From assembly GCA_918797485.1 (NCBI GenBank), contig CAKKNE010000004.1:62001-126000 (forward strand): 64,000 nt of DNA, given 5' to 3'. The DNA comes from Pelagomonas calceolata. Lineage: Eukaryota; Sar; Pelagophyceae; Pelagomonadales; Pelagomonadaceae. The number at the start of each line of letters is the position of its first letter. The stretch's first letter is position 1. Made by a program: the position numbers and the translations under genes. Positions 1 to 8,438 of this stretch are shown here, piece after piece. The notes under the pieces are model-generated. The model worked only from the letters and a program-made list of their open reading frames with translations. It searched no databases and was not told the DNA's origin.

Positions 1-66
1 ACGGGCAGCCCCCGGCGCCACACGTAACAGCACCCGCAACAAAAGCAACAACGAGCGCCAAGCACC

Positions 67-1245
67 ATGGGCAAAAAAAAGGGCAAGAAGGGCAAGAAGC
101 AGCCCACGGAGGCCGAGCTCGCCGCCGCGGCCCTCGCTGCGGAAGAGGCGGCCAAGGCCAAGGCCGCCGAGGAGGCCGAGGCCATCGCGTACAAGGAGCG
201 CGTCGAGCGGCTCAAGGAGTCGATCAGGGCCAAGGAGGAGGACCTGGCGCGGCGCGAGACGGACGTAGATGCCGCCGAGATCAACTGGAAGAAGAAGCTC
301 GAGGGCCTCGACGCCGAAGTTACGTTGAGAGCGCGGTCCGGCATCGCGGCCGCCGAAGCCAGAGAAGCGGCGACGGCGCGATTGGCGGTAATGCGCGAGG
401 ACCAGGCCATGAAGCGTCTCTCGGTCTTCGCCGAGGCCGAGAGCAAGATGGCCGTCCGGGAAGTGGAAGTTAGTGCAAGGGAAGAAGCCATGGAAGCTCG
501 AGTGAACGGGGGCGTCGCCGAACATTTGGACACGATGCTCGCGGCGCAAGCCGACACGCGGGACGTCATGGAGGCGCGGCGCAAGGAGATCGCTTCACAA
601 TTAGGCGAATTGGACACGATCGAGAAGAGCTGGCGCGACACGGTGCTCAAGAAGGAGGCCGAGCTCGCGCAGCGCGAGCGCGAGGCGCGCGGCCGCGTCG
701 CCGCGTACGAGAAGAAGCTGCTCGAGCGGGACTTCACGCTGAAGAGGAGGCTCATGCGGGACATCCGCAAGGTCTACAACAAGGTCGTGGGCCAGGAGGA
801 GGAGTGCGCCGTGCGCGACCGGCGCATGGCCGCGCGCGAGGCCGAGGTCACGCAGCGCGGGAAAGACGTCGAAAAAATGGTCAAGGACGCGCGGTCTTAC
901 GAAAGGAGGGCCAAGAAGGCGGCCGCGGGCGCGACGAAGGTTGTGAAGGACGAGGACGCGCCCTGGGAGACGAGCGCGCTGGCGGCGACGGCGGCGGACA
1001 AGCCTAGACCGTACGCGGCGCGGAACCTCCCTCCCAAAAAACCTCCCACGCCGGAGCCCGACTTCGATCCGGAGACGGAGTTCTTCTTGACGGAAGCGGC
1101 GAACCTCGACCCCGCAGTCGACGCGACGCCCGACCTTCCGCCCGGGATCGACGCGACGCCCGACGCGAGCTGGGCGCCGAACATGACGTCTGCGCAGAAG
1201 CCCGCCCCGGCGGCGGCGCCGGTAAGTGCGCCGCTTAGTGCGTAA
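67..1245 (+). CDS. Coiled-coil protein, possibly ciliary/basal body
   Basis: A 392-residue protein that begins with a lysine-rich leader (MGKKKGKKGKK) and then has an almost continuous charged coiled coil over about residues 15-295. The last ~90 residues are proline-rich and acidic. The basic leader and the coil style (LLERDFTLKRRLMRDIRKVYNKV) recall basal-body orientation factor or CCDC-type axonemal proteins, but I see no diagnostic motif, so the family is a weak inference. A strong donor-like GTAAGT lies at 1222-1227, 18 bp before the stop, so the annotated C-terminus could be an intron read-through. The gene converges on the FG-GAP gene, with about 155 bp between stops. Confidence 0.75.
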   Translation: MGKKKGKKGKKQPTEAELAAAALAAEEAAKAKAAEEAEAIAYKERVERLKESIRAKEEDLARRETDVDAAEINWKKKLEGLDAEVTLRARSGIAAAEAREAATARLAVMREDQAMKRLSVFAEAESKMAVREVEVSAREEAMEARVNGGVAEHLDTMLAAQADTRDVMEARRKEIASQLGELDTIEKSWRDTVLKKEAELAQREREARGRVAAYEKKLLERDFTLKRRLMRDIRKVYNKVVGQEEECAVRDRRMAAREAEVTQRGKDVEKMVKDARSYERRAKKAAAGATKVVKDEDAPWETSALAATAADKPRPYAARNLPPKKPPTPEPDFDPETEFFLTEAANLDPAVDATPDLPPGIDATPDASWAPNMTSAQKPAPAAAPVSAPLSA

Positions 1246-1400
1246 TACAAGAATCAAGAATTTTACTAGCCGCAAGCACGCGCGTCTGCTCGGCGGCGTA
1301 GGGGAGGACGCGCGGAACTTGGGAGCGCGCCGACTCCAGAGACCAGGGGATTCTGAGCGGAATGAGGGAATGGGATGAATTGCGCGACTCGGCGGAGCAC

Positions 1401-2798
1401 CTATAGAGCGAGCGCCGTCGCGGCGAACGCGAGGAGGGCCGTCGCGAGCGTGCCGCCCGCCCGCGTCGCCGAGTCCGATCCAAGCGCCGCGGTCGACGGC
1501 TGGGGCGTTGTGGGCTTGGGCGACACCGTTGGCTGGGGCGTCGGCTGAAACGTCCAGGTCGGACGGGGCGTTGGCTGCACCGTAGGAGCAGGAGGCGAGA
1601 ATACGTAGACCGAGCCGCCGCTATCATAGGGAGCCCCGGCCACGATGATGCCGCCGTCGATCGCCACGGAGTGGCCGAACTCGTCGAACGCCGCTGCATC
1701 GGCGGCCGTCAGCTTGGCCACCTGGGGGTACGTGGCGCCGCCGTCGCTCGTGCGGAAGACGTATGCCGAGCCCGAGTCCCGGGGGACGGGGTCGGCCTCG
1801 TAGGCCCCGACCAGAACGGTTTCGCCGTCGATCGCCACGGAGTGGCCGAAGAGGTCTTCCGAAGCGCCATCGGAGGCCGTCAGCTTTATCTCTGTGTGCG
1901 TGCTCCAGCCGTCGGTCGTGCGGTAGACGTAGGCCGCCCCCGGACCTTCACTATAAGTTTGCTCGGCCCCGACCACGACGGTGTCTCCGTCGATCGCCAC
2001 GGAGACGCCGAAGTTGTCGCCGTACGCGCCATCGGAGGCCGTCAACTTGGCCACCTCGTCGTACGTGGTGCCGCCGTCTGTCGTGAGGAAGACGTAGGCC
2101 GAGCCCGACATGGAGCCATTGTCGGCGTCGTACCAGGCCCCGACCACGACGGTGGCGCCGTCGATGGCCACGGAGTAGCCAAAATCGTCGCTCGACACGC
2201 CGTCGGAGGCCGTCAGCTTTATCTCTGTGTGCGTGCCCCAGTTGTCGGTCGTGCGTAAGACGTAGGCGGCTGCCCCACTCATGGTTCCGACCACGACGGT
2301 GTCGCCGTCGATGGCCACGGACCAGCCGAAGTAGTCCCCCTCCGCGGCGTCGGAGGCCGTCAGCTTTGTCTCCGTGTGCGTGGCCCAGTTGTCGGTCGTG
2401 CGATAGACGTAGACCGCGCCCCTTCGATTGTTCTCGAAGTAGGCTCCGACCAGAACGGTGTCGCCGTCGATGGCCACGTGTCTGCCGAAGTAGTCGCTAT
2501 ACGCGGCGTCGCTTGCAGTCAGCTTGGCCACCTCGTCGTACGTGGCGCCGCCGTCGGTCGTGCGGAGGACGTAGGCGGCTTCCCCTCCATAGGTCCCGAC
2601 CACGGCGGTATCGCCGTCAATCGCCACGGAGACGCCGAATTGGTCGCCCGACGCGGCGTCGGAGGCCGTTACCTTTAGCTGCCCGAAGTTGGCGGTGCTC
2701 AGGAGCCGGTTGCTGCCCCTCAGCACGCGGCGGGCGTCCAGCAGTGCCCACGCATCAGGTGCTCCAACAGCGAAGCAAATGAAGGCAAACGCGCGCAT
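1401..2798 (-). CDS. FG-GAP repeat surface protein with GPI-like tail
   Basis: A 465-residue secreted or surface protein. I start it at the ATG at 2798 because a signal peptide (MRAFAFICFAVG...) follows directly; the upstream extension to 2993 has no ATG-led signal. Seven repeats of about 50 residues follow, each with the pattern KLTASD..(D/S)xFGxSVAIDGDTVVVGA...YVYRTTD. This is the FG-GAP beta-propeller repeat of integrin-alpha type, and seven copies fit one closed seven-bladed propeller. A Pro/Thr stalk (about residues 400-435) and a hydrophobic C-terminus (TLATALLAFAATALAL) suggest a GPI anchor. The repeats are also visible in the DNA as ~150-bp units, so unequal crossing-over could change blade number. 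Ligand unknown. Confidence 0.85.
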   Translation of the reverse strand: MRAFAFICFAVGAPDAWALLDARRVLRGSNRLLSTANFGQLKVTASDAASGDQFGVSVAIDGDTAVVGTYGGEAAYVLRTTDGGATYDEVAKLTASDAAYSDYFGRHVAIDGDTVLVGAYFENNRRGAVYVYRTTDNWATHTETKLTASDAAEGDYFGWSVAIDGDTVVVGTMSGAAAYVLRTTDNWGTHTEIKLTASDGVSSDDFGYSVAIDGATVVVGAWYDADNGSMSGSAYVFLTTDGGTTYDEVAKLTASDGAYGDNFGVSVAIDGDTVVVGAEQTYSEGPGAAYVYRTTDGWSTHTEIKLTASDGASEDLFGHSVAIDGETVLVGAYEADPVPRDSGSAYVFRTSDGGATYPQVAKLTAADAAAFDEFGHSVAIDGGIIVAGAPYDSGGSVYVFSPPAPTVQPTPRPTWTFQPTPQPTVSPKPTTPQPSTAALGSDSATRAGGTLATALLAFAATALAL

Positions 2799-3171
2799 TG
2801 TTGGCAGCCCGGTGGGGTTAAACTTGCAACTAAGAATCGCGGCGGCGAGTAAGGGCCGGCCAGAATCGGCCAGAGGCGCCAATGCACCCGCACGACAAAA
2901 AGAAGTTCTTTCCGTCTCCGCAGTGCGTATGGGATGGGCCCTTGGCGCCAGGGCCGCGGGCGCAGCACGCCACCACCGCGCCCGCACCACCACTGCGCCC
3001 GCGAGAAGAAACTACATCGGTAGAACTTATGAGCGCGCGATGATTCGGTCGCGCCGCGTTTGTTTTTGGTCTCCGCAGGACGTGGGGGGCGGGTCCGCGG
3101 GTGTTGGGGGGAAAGGGGTCGCTCCGGCGCCGGGGCCGCGCCGGGCGAGGAGGCCGCGCCGCGCCAAGGGC
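2799..3171. other. Intergenic, nothing recognised
   Basis: About 370 bp between the start of the FG-GAP gene and the stop of the next minus-strand gene. It should hold the FG-GAP promoter and the upstream gene's 3' UTR. I see no RNA gene, repeat or clear motif. Confidence 0.5.
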
Positions 3172-5145
3172 TCAGCAGCCCGGCAGCAGCACGGCCGTGT
3201 GGTGTCTCAATTTTGAGTTGAGGTGCAGCTTCGACCGGATAAACGTCGCGCAGTGCAGGTTCGCCGCCAGGACCTTGTCCGGGTCGAGGCCGTGCTGGTC
3301 GGCGATGCCAGCAATCGTCTCGCTGTCGTCGGCGATCCACCAGCTCCGCCCGTCGTGGCGCACGAGCGTCCCGACGTTGTGGGACCCCGGCGGCGCCTCG
3401 ATGTGCTCGCCGCGGCGCGGCCGCGGCGACGCCGCCGGCACCGACCGCGGCGATACTGAAGGAGGCGCGTCGTCGTCGTGGGACCGCGCGCGCTTGCGCG
3501 ACTCCTTGCGCTCCTTCGCCGCGAAGTCCCGCTCAAATTTCAATTGTTTGGCGTCGCTCCGCTCGAAGTTCAAAGGCTCATCGAACGACCGGCACGCGCC
3601 GGCCGCTAACAACATATCGCGCCGCCGCGCGGCGAGCTCCGCGGTCGGGTAGCGCTCATGGTCCAAGCCTCTAACGACGTACTTGCCGTTGGCCTGGCCG
3701 ACGCCGCGGAAGCAGCCCGCGGCGGACCGCGCGCACGGCGCCTGGTTGCAGCCCGCGCAGGACCGCCGGCCCGCGAGCTCGCGCCGCGGCCGGTTCCGCG
3801 GCGTGCTGTTGGGAGTCGGCGGCGGCGGCGGCGGCGCGCGCGCGAGCTCTTCTCGAGCTCTCGCCTCGCGCGCGGCCGCGCGCCGTCTATCTCTCCTTGT
3901 CAAGCCCTGGGCGCGCAAGCCACTTAAACAGTCCGGCGACGACAGCGTGACGACATCTAACCCGGCCATGGTCCGGTCGACCTCCGCGCGCTTCTTCTGG
4001 GACAGGTCCTTCCGTTTTCTCTGAGCTTCGACCTCGGACTCGGCGCGCCGCCGCTTGCGCTCTTCTCGCCGAGCGGCCGCGGCCTCGGGCGACGGGTCCT
4101 CCGGGGCACTTCGCGGCGTGCCGCGGTGTCTTTGCGAAGGAGACCCGAGGTCCGCGTCCGACGCGGCGCGGCTCCGCGTCGTCGTCGGCGGCAGCATCTG
4201 CGCGGCGGCGGCAGCCGAGATCGTGGCCTTGCGCCGCGCCGACTTGGGCGACTGCGGGACGGCCTTCGGCGTTTGTCTCGCGGCCAACGTACTCGCCTTC
4301 GGCGGCCGTCCTCGCTTCCGCGGCGCGCCGTCCGTTTGCGGAATGGCTAGTTGGAGCTGGGCCGCGCGCACGGCGGCCTGGGCGGCCGCGTCGGCCTCGG
4401 GGTCGTCGGCGAGGCCCTGCTCCCTTCTTGCCGCCGCCTGCTCTCTTCTCACACTAGCGGTGTCGCGCTGCCGCGGTCTTCTATCACTCCGCCGCCACTG
4501 CATCATGCGCTCCCAGGCGTCCGTTGCTGCCCTTACTTCGGTTTCGTCGAGCTCGACGCACTCGTCGCAGTCCTCGACGCGCGCGCGCCAGAGCTTCGAG
4601 CACCCGCACGTCTGATCCACGTCCCCGCAGTAAGAAACGACGACGCCCTGCCTCCTATTTCTCTCCTCGCCCCGCGGGTCCCAGACCATCAAGCTGACGT
4701 GGCGCCCGATGAACCGCGAGCCCGACGTGCGCCATCTCTCTCCAGTTCTTTCGTCTTCGAACGATTTCTCGGACGCGCATTCATCATCCGACGAGTCCCA
4801 CTCGTCGGCCTCGGGCGTCGGCGGCCGGCAGGAGGCTGCCGCCAAATCCTCGACGCGCGGGCCATCTAAACTCCGCTCGCCAAAGAAGCGTGATAGTAAA
4901 CCGCCCTGCTTGGGCGCGGGCGTGATCTCGCCACTTAAAGACGACGCGTCCTCGGAGGGGGCGTCCTCCTCGCTCTCCGATCTTTGGGGAGACTGGCCCG
5001 CGGCCTGCTGGCGCAACCGGTCGATCTCGTACATGACGCGCTTCTTCTGGACCGTCTCGAGCGCGGAACACCGGCTCCTCAACAGATCTTCGAGCTGCTC
5101 CGTCGGCGTCTCGAGTAGGAAGCGGCCCGTGATGTTGTGCTGCAC
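3172..5145 (-). CDS. Nuclear-type protein with Tudor-like and LysM-like ends
   Basis: A 657-residue basic protein of mixed architecture. About residues 142-207 (RFIGRHVSLMVWD...QGVVVSYCGD) resemble a small Tudor/agenet or DIR17-like fold. A long Arg/Ala/Glu-rich low-complexity coil follows. A Cys-containing segment (CAGCNQAPCARSAAGC) then runs into FRGVGQANGKYVVRG...YPTAELAARRRDMLL, which looks like a degenerate AP2/ERF DNA-binding fold. The last ~45 residues (ETIAGIADQHGLDPDKVLAAN) have the LysM signature. I assign no function. A chromatin or DNA-binding role is inferred from the Tudor-like and AP2-like segments, both judged by eye. Confidence 0.75.
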   Translation of the reverse strand: MQHNITGRFLLETPTEQLEDLLRSRCSALETVQKKRVMYEIDRLRQQAAGQSPQRSESEEDAPSEDASSLSGEITPAPKQGGLLSRFFGERSLDGPRVEDLAAASCRPPTPEADEWDSSDDECASEKSFEDERTGERWRTSGSRFIGRHVSLMVWDPRGEERNRRQGVVVSYCGDVDQTCGCSKLWRARVEDCDECVELDETEVRAATDAWERMMQWRRSDRRPRQRDTASVRREQAAARREQGLADDPEADAAAQAAVRAAQLQLAIPQTDGAPRKRGRPPKASTLAARQTPKAVPQSPKSARRKATISAAAAAQMLPPTTTRSRAASDADLGSPSQRHRGTPRSAPEDPSPEAAAARREERKRRRAESEVEAQRKRKDLSQKKRAEVDRTMAGLDVVTLSSPDCLSGLRAQGLTRRDRRRAAAREARAREELARAPPPPPPTPNSTPRNRPRRELAGRRSCAGCNQAPCARSAAGCFRGVGQANGKYVVRGLDHERYPTAELAARRRDMLLAAGACRSFDEPLNFERSDAKQLKFERDFAAKERKESRKRARSHDDDAPPSVSPRSVPAASPRPRRGEHIEAPPGSHNVGTLVRHDGRSWWIADDSETIAGIADQHGLDPDKVLAANLHCATFIRSKLHLNSKLRHHTAVLLPGC

Positions 5146-6007
5146 GGCGGCCTTGGCTACTGTCGCATAGACGGAGCCTGTGTAGAAGAAATGTGATCTA
5201 CTGCGCGTGCGGCGCGTGCGCGTGGTTCGGTGCGATCCACGGCGCGCGTGGCGCGGCGATTTGTGGGGTCTCGGGCGTCTTAGGTATACTTTTTGGTACG
5301 TCTCGGTACGTTTTTGGACGTAGCGCGAAGACTCCAGCGAAAGGGGCGAATTCCTTTCGTAAAAGTACCGCTTGTAAAGTGTATAAGCTTCCTGATCGCG
5401 AAAGGGGGGCCAATTTTGAGTACAAACGCAGTTCCGCGCCTTCCCCCATCTCCCGCAGTTTTTCCGCCACTACTTCGCTGCTAGACGCCGCGCCCATCGG
5501 AAACTTCGCACAGGCCTTCGGCGCAGCAAAAAGGTGCCCGCGCTGGCCTGGGCGGGGCCGGAAAAAATCCAGCGGCGGCTGGCGGTGGCAAAAAGGGCAA
5601 ATCGCTATGGTAAAGCAATGATGCCACTAGGAACCCGAACTTTTTGGACGCGTCTGTTTTCCCTTGGATTTGATGTATTTGCGTCGCTAGGCGTGCCTTT
5701 GTACATATACTATGCATTTTTGTTACCAACCAACTTACCTTTACCTGGTTTGGTGATAGCATAACTCTTTGCGCTACGCACCACGAGCGAACGAGCGTCA
5801 AAAGTCCGACAGTTTGTCATTTCGTTGGCCTCGGACGCTGTGACATCGATAACGAGCCGCAATCTGCATCAGTAGGCCGTCGGAGCACGATACAAGACCG
5901 CACTGCAGCCCAGCCTCGAACTGCAGCACGCCAGACGCCATCGCCGCGACACGTTCTGGGCGCATCACATCACTCGGCACACATAGAGATCCTCCACAGT
6001 AGTAAAG
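5146..6007. other. Intergenic promoter region, AT-richer island
   Basis: 862 bp between divergent genes. The 5630-5765 stretch is clearly AT-richer than the surrounding DNA and contains short TATA-like strings (tacatatactatgca). No convincing coding region, tRNA or repeat was found. Confidence 0.5.
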
Positions 6008-6379
6008 ATGGTCCGCGGCGCCGCCAAGGCCGCGTCCCAGGAGCGCAACGCCAAAAAACAAGCCGCCATGAAGAAGTCCGGCACGCAGCTCGGCTGCGGC
6101 GAGAAAGCTCTAAGTCTGGACTGCTCCATCTGCAAGACGCGCATGCCGACGCTCCAGAATTTGAAGGACCACTTCGTGTCGAAGCACCCGACGGCGCCCC
6201 TGCCGGACGGCCTCGAGGAGGGTTTACGAGCGCAGGCCGAGAAGCGCGCCCAGGACCAAAAGTTGAAGGACAAGAAGGCGCCGCCCCAGGCCACGGCCAA
6301 AAAGAAGAAGAAGCAAAACGGCGACGCGGACTTATCACTACTCATGGAGGGGCTGGGGACGGGTAAGAAGAAGAAATAG
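6008..6379 (+). CDS. Small C2H2 zinc-finger protein, SERF/zf-met2-like
   Basis: A 123-residue basic protein. The N-terminus (AAKAASQERNAKKQAA) resembles the 4F5/SERF-type motif. It is followed by one zinc finger with Cys-x2-Cys (CSICK) and His-x4-His (HFVSKH). The tail is lysine-rich (KKKKKQNGDAD...GKKKK) and likely nuclear or RNA-associated. This matches the plant At2g23090-like family in length and order. It converges on the acylphosphatase-like gene with only 2 bp between stop codons, so the 3' UTRs must overlap. Confidence 0.85.
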   Translation: MVRGAAKAASQERNAKKQAAMKKSGTQLGCGEKALSLDCSICKTRMPTLQNLKDHFVSKHPTAPLPDGLEEGLRAQAEKRAQDQKLKDKKAPPQATAKKKKKQNGDADLSLLMEGLGTGKKKK

Positions 6380-6381
6380 CG

Positions 6382-6900
6382 TTACAACTCTTCACCGGAC
6401 CCGGCGATGGGCTCGCAGCCGTCCTCGTCGCAGCCGTCGGGGTACTCCTGGCCCTCGGGCCAGCGCCTCAAATGATCATCGCGGCACGCGTGCGGCGGCG
6501 CGGGAAAGCACGTCACGCGGTCGCTTCCCAACCGCTTGAAGTGGGAGAAGTGGAGCTTGATCTTCGTGTCCGGGTAGTCGTAGATGTCGACGGCCTCGAC
6601 TTCCGATGTGGGGTGGCCCTCCCTCAAAAACGCCTTGAATCTGTCGGCGACGGTCTTCGCGCATCGCGCCTCGCCGACGACGGTCCGGAACTCCGAGTCC
6701 TGGATCCAGCCGAAGCAGCCCAGCTCGTCCGCGAGCTTTTCGGCCGCGGTGTGGAACCCAGACTGCACGACGTGCGGGCCCTTCACTTCGTACCGGAAGC
6801 CCGCGAAGCGGTCGACCATGCGCCAGCCGACCAGCGACGGGTCCTGCGGCTGCGCTACTGTTGTTAGCACGGGCCACCAGAGCGCAACGAGGCGCGGCAT
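6382..6900 (-). CDS. Acylphosphatase-like protein lacking catalytic residues
   Basis: A 172-residue protein with a hydrophobic N-terminus (MPRLVALWWPVLTTVAQP) that may be a signal peptide. The central ~90 residues follow the acylphosphatase fold: YEVKGPHVVQSGFHTAAEKLA, then GWIQDSEFRTVVGEA, then a helix and a final strand. In active enzymes the loop reads VQGVGFR and the next element GWVRN, with Arg and Asn catalytic. Here the Arg is His (GFH) and the Asn is Asp (WIQD), so hydrolysis of acyl-phosphates is unlikely. It could be a binding or structural derivative. The C-terminal ~50 residues are acidic and Cys-containing. Confidence 0.75.
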   Translation of the reverse strand: MPRLVALWWPVLTTVAQPQDPSLVGWRMVDRFAGFRYEVKGPHVVQSGFHTAAEKLADELGCFGWIQDSEFRTVVGEARCAKTVADRFKAFLREGHPTSEVEAVDIYDYPDTKIKLHFSHFKRLGSDRVTCFPAPPHACRDDHLRRWPEGQEYPDGCDEDGCEPIAGSGEEL

Positions 6901-7302
6901 GGTTCGCGCGTCGACAGGCGTATCGGTTGCCGGAATTGATTTGACTGGTGAGAACGGGAGCTGGGGCAGCCTCTACTGTCAGTTTATGAAGCGCACACAG
7001 CTGTAGAGGCTTGTGTGCCGAAAAGCGTGATTGCTAGTGTCTTACTGACGCTAGCAAGCACAGAGAACGCGGCGCAACCTGGCTATATATACGTGCCCCC
7101 GCAGCTCTTGACCGTGCTAGCAGCTCGCTGGACGCCGGCCCAGCCGCCGCACACGACGCGAGCTCTGTGTTGCGCTCCGGTCGCGAGCAATAGCAGCAAA
7201 CTCAATCACCAGTTTCTAACCTGCATCAGCCTGTTGCGGGGACCGTCCGCGCATAACTAAGCTGTTTAAGCCTGTTGCGGGACAATCCAGACACAACCGA
7301 AA
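6901..7302. promoter_or_regulatory. Divergent promoter, acylphosphatase-like / S1 gene
   Basis: About 400 bp between divergent starts. It holds one copy of the CTAGCG/ACACTAG palindrome (7033-7055) and a TATA-like string (tatatata near 7084-7091). No gene is seen inside. Confidence 0.6.
7033..7055. promoter_or_regulatory. CTAGCG-N8-ACACTAG palindromic motif, copy 1
   Basis: Read on the minus strand, the site is GCTAGCG, eight bases, ACACTAGC. It lies 133 bp from the minus-strand start at 6900 and 248 bp from the plus-strand start at 7303. Function is inferred only from recurrence. Confidence 0.6.
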
Positions 7303-8378
7303 ATGATGAGACTTCTACTCGCCTCCACACTAATCCACGTCGCCGCCGCGCTGGTGCCGCCCAGCACCACCAAGGCCCACACGTACCGCCCGTCGACGCA
7401 CAGCACCAAGGGACGGATCTGCCAAAATTCGAGCCCGCCGACGAACTGGGAGCTCGGCGAGCGCACGCGCGTCAAGCTTGTCCCGGGGGCGCAGCCAAAA
7501 AAGCTCCGGAAGAAGCAACGCCGATCTCGCTCGCCGATGCTCTACCCCTGTGAGACGGAGAACGGGGAAGAATGCTGGCTCCACGTGCCCGCGGGGCAGT
7601 CGCACCTCTCGGAAAGAAAAGATGAGATCCACGCCTACGTGACGGACTGCGAGGAAATCAACCAGTGACACCTTCGTGGGCCTCCACGCCATCGAGTAGA
7701 CGCGATGGCGTCTGGCGCCTAAAATTGACTTCCACACAGGTGACGGAGGTAGACGTCGACGACGCCGAGGGCGATATTCTTGTGCTGTCGCCGACGCGCT
7801 CCGAACAAACCGACAGAGCACCTGTCTCAGGGCCGCCGCACGGCGGTCGTTTATTGGATAAGCTGGCGAAGAACGATCCCATCGAGGGAACTGTATTGCG
7901 CATGCTGACCAAGGACGTGGCCCTCGTCGCCTGCCGCGGCGTCTACCGCAAGGCCGCGTCAGGATATAGAAGACAGGCGGCCGTGCTCCGGGAGGCGAGT
8001 GATTTGGCCGTGGGCGACACGGTCAACTGCTACGTGCGGCTCGTCGAGAAGAGCTCGGGCCGCCTCACGGTGTCGAGGGAACGCGTCGACACGGGCTCGC
8101 TGCGCAAGGAGCGCGTCGCCGCGCGCCTGCGCAAGAAGATCAAGCGCGGCACGCTCGCTCCTGGCAAACAACGCGTCGCGACCGTCGTCAACTACGTGGG
8201 CGATTTTCTACAAGTGGACGCCGGCGGCATTCTTGCCGACATCGATGCACCCGACGAGGAGGACTTCTCGGAGGGCGACCGCATCATGGTCCGCATCGAA
8301 AGCGTCGATGAACAGGCGCTGACGGCGACGCTGTCATACGTGGGTCTTGACGAGCTCGAGGAAGGCTTGGAGGAGTAA
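7303..8378 (+). CDS. Plastid-targeted S1-domain RNA-binding protein
   Basis: Two exons, 7303-7638 and 7740-8378, give 324 residues. The N-terminus is a signal peptide ending AAALVPP, followed by a basic transit region. This is the bipartite leader of secondary plastids. After a variable segment come two S1-like OB folds: about residues 185-250 (DPIEGTVLRMLTKDVALV...) and 270-320 (RVATVVNYVGDFLQVDAGGILADI). They resemble ribosomal protein S1 or PETs-type repeats, so a role in plastid translation is likely. The reading frame is restored exactly across the introner: HAY joins VTEVDVDD in phase 0. Unspliced RNA would stop shortly after residue 120. Confidence 0.85.
7647..7739 (-). mobile_element. 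Introner 1 (intron 7639-7739), perfect 8-bp duplication
   Basis: A 93-bp element with ends ctgcgaggaaatcaac and ttgacttccacacag and a core hairpin of ccatcg/cgatgg type. The 8-bp target duplication GTGACGGA is identical on both sides (7639-7646 and 7740-7747). The intron uses the GT of the left duplication as donor and the element's terminal CAG as acceptor. The element lies in reverse orientation relative to the gene. Confidence 0.92.
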
Positions 8379-8438
8379 GCTTGTACAGTAATACTTTTGT
8401 AGCATAGGCGCGCGTCGTCCGGCGAACGCGCGATCGGC

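Noticed and set aside
1222-1268. A possible 47-nt intron GTAAGT...TACTAG at the end of the first gene
   Set aside because: No following exon with convincing coding sequence was found before the convergent gene, so it stays only a note.
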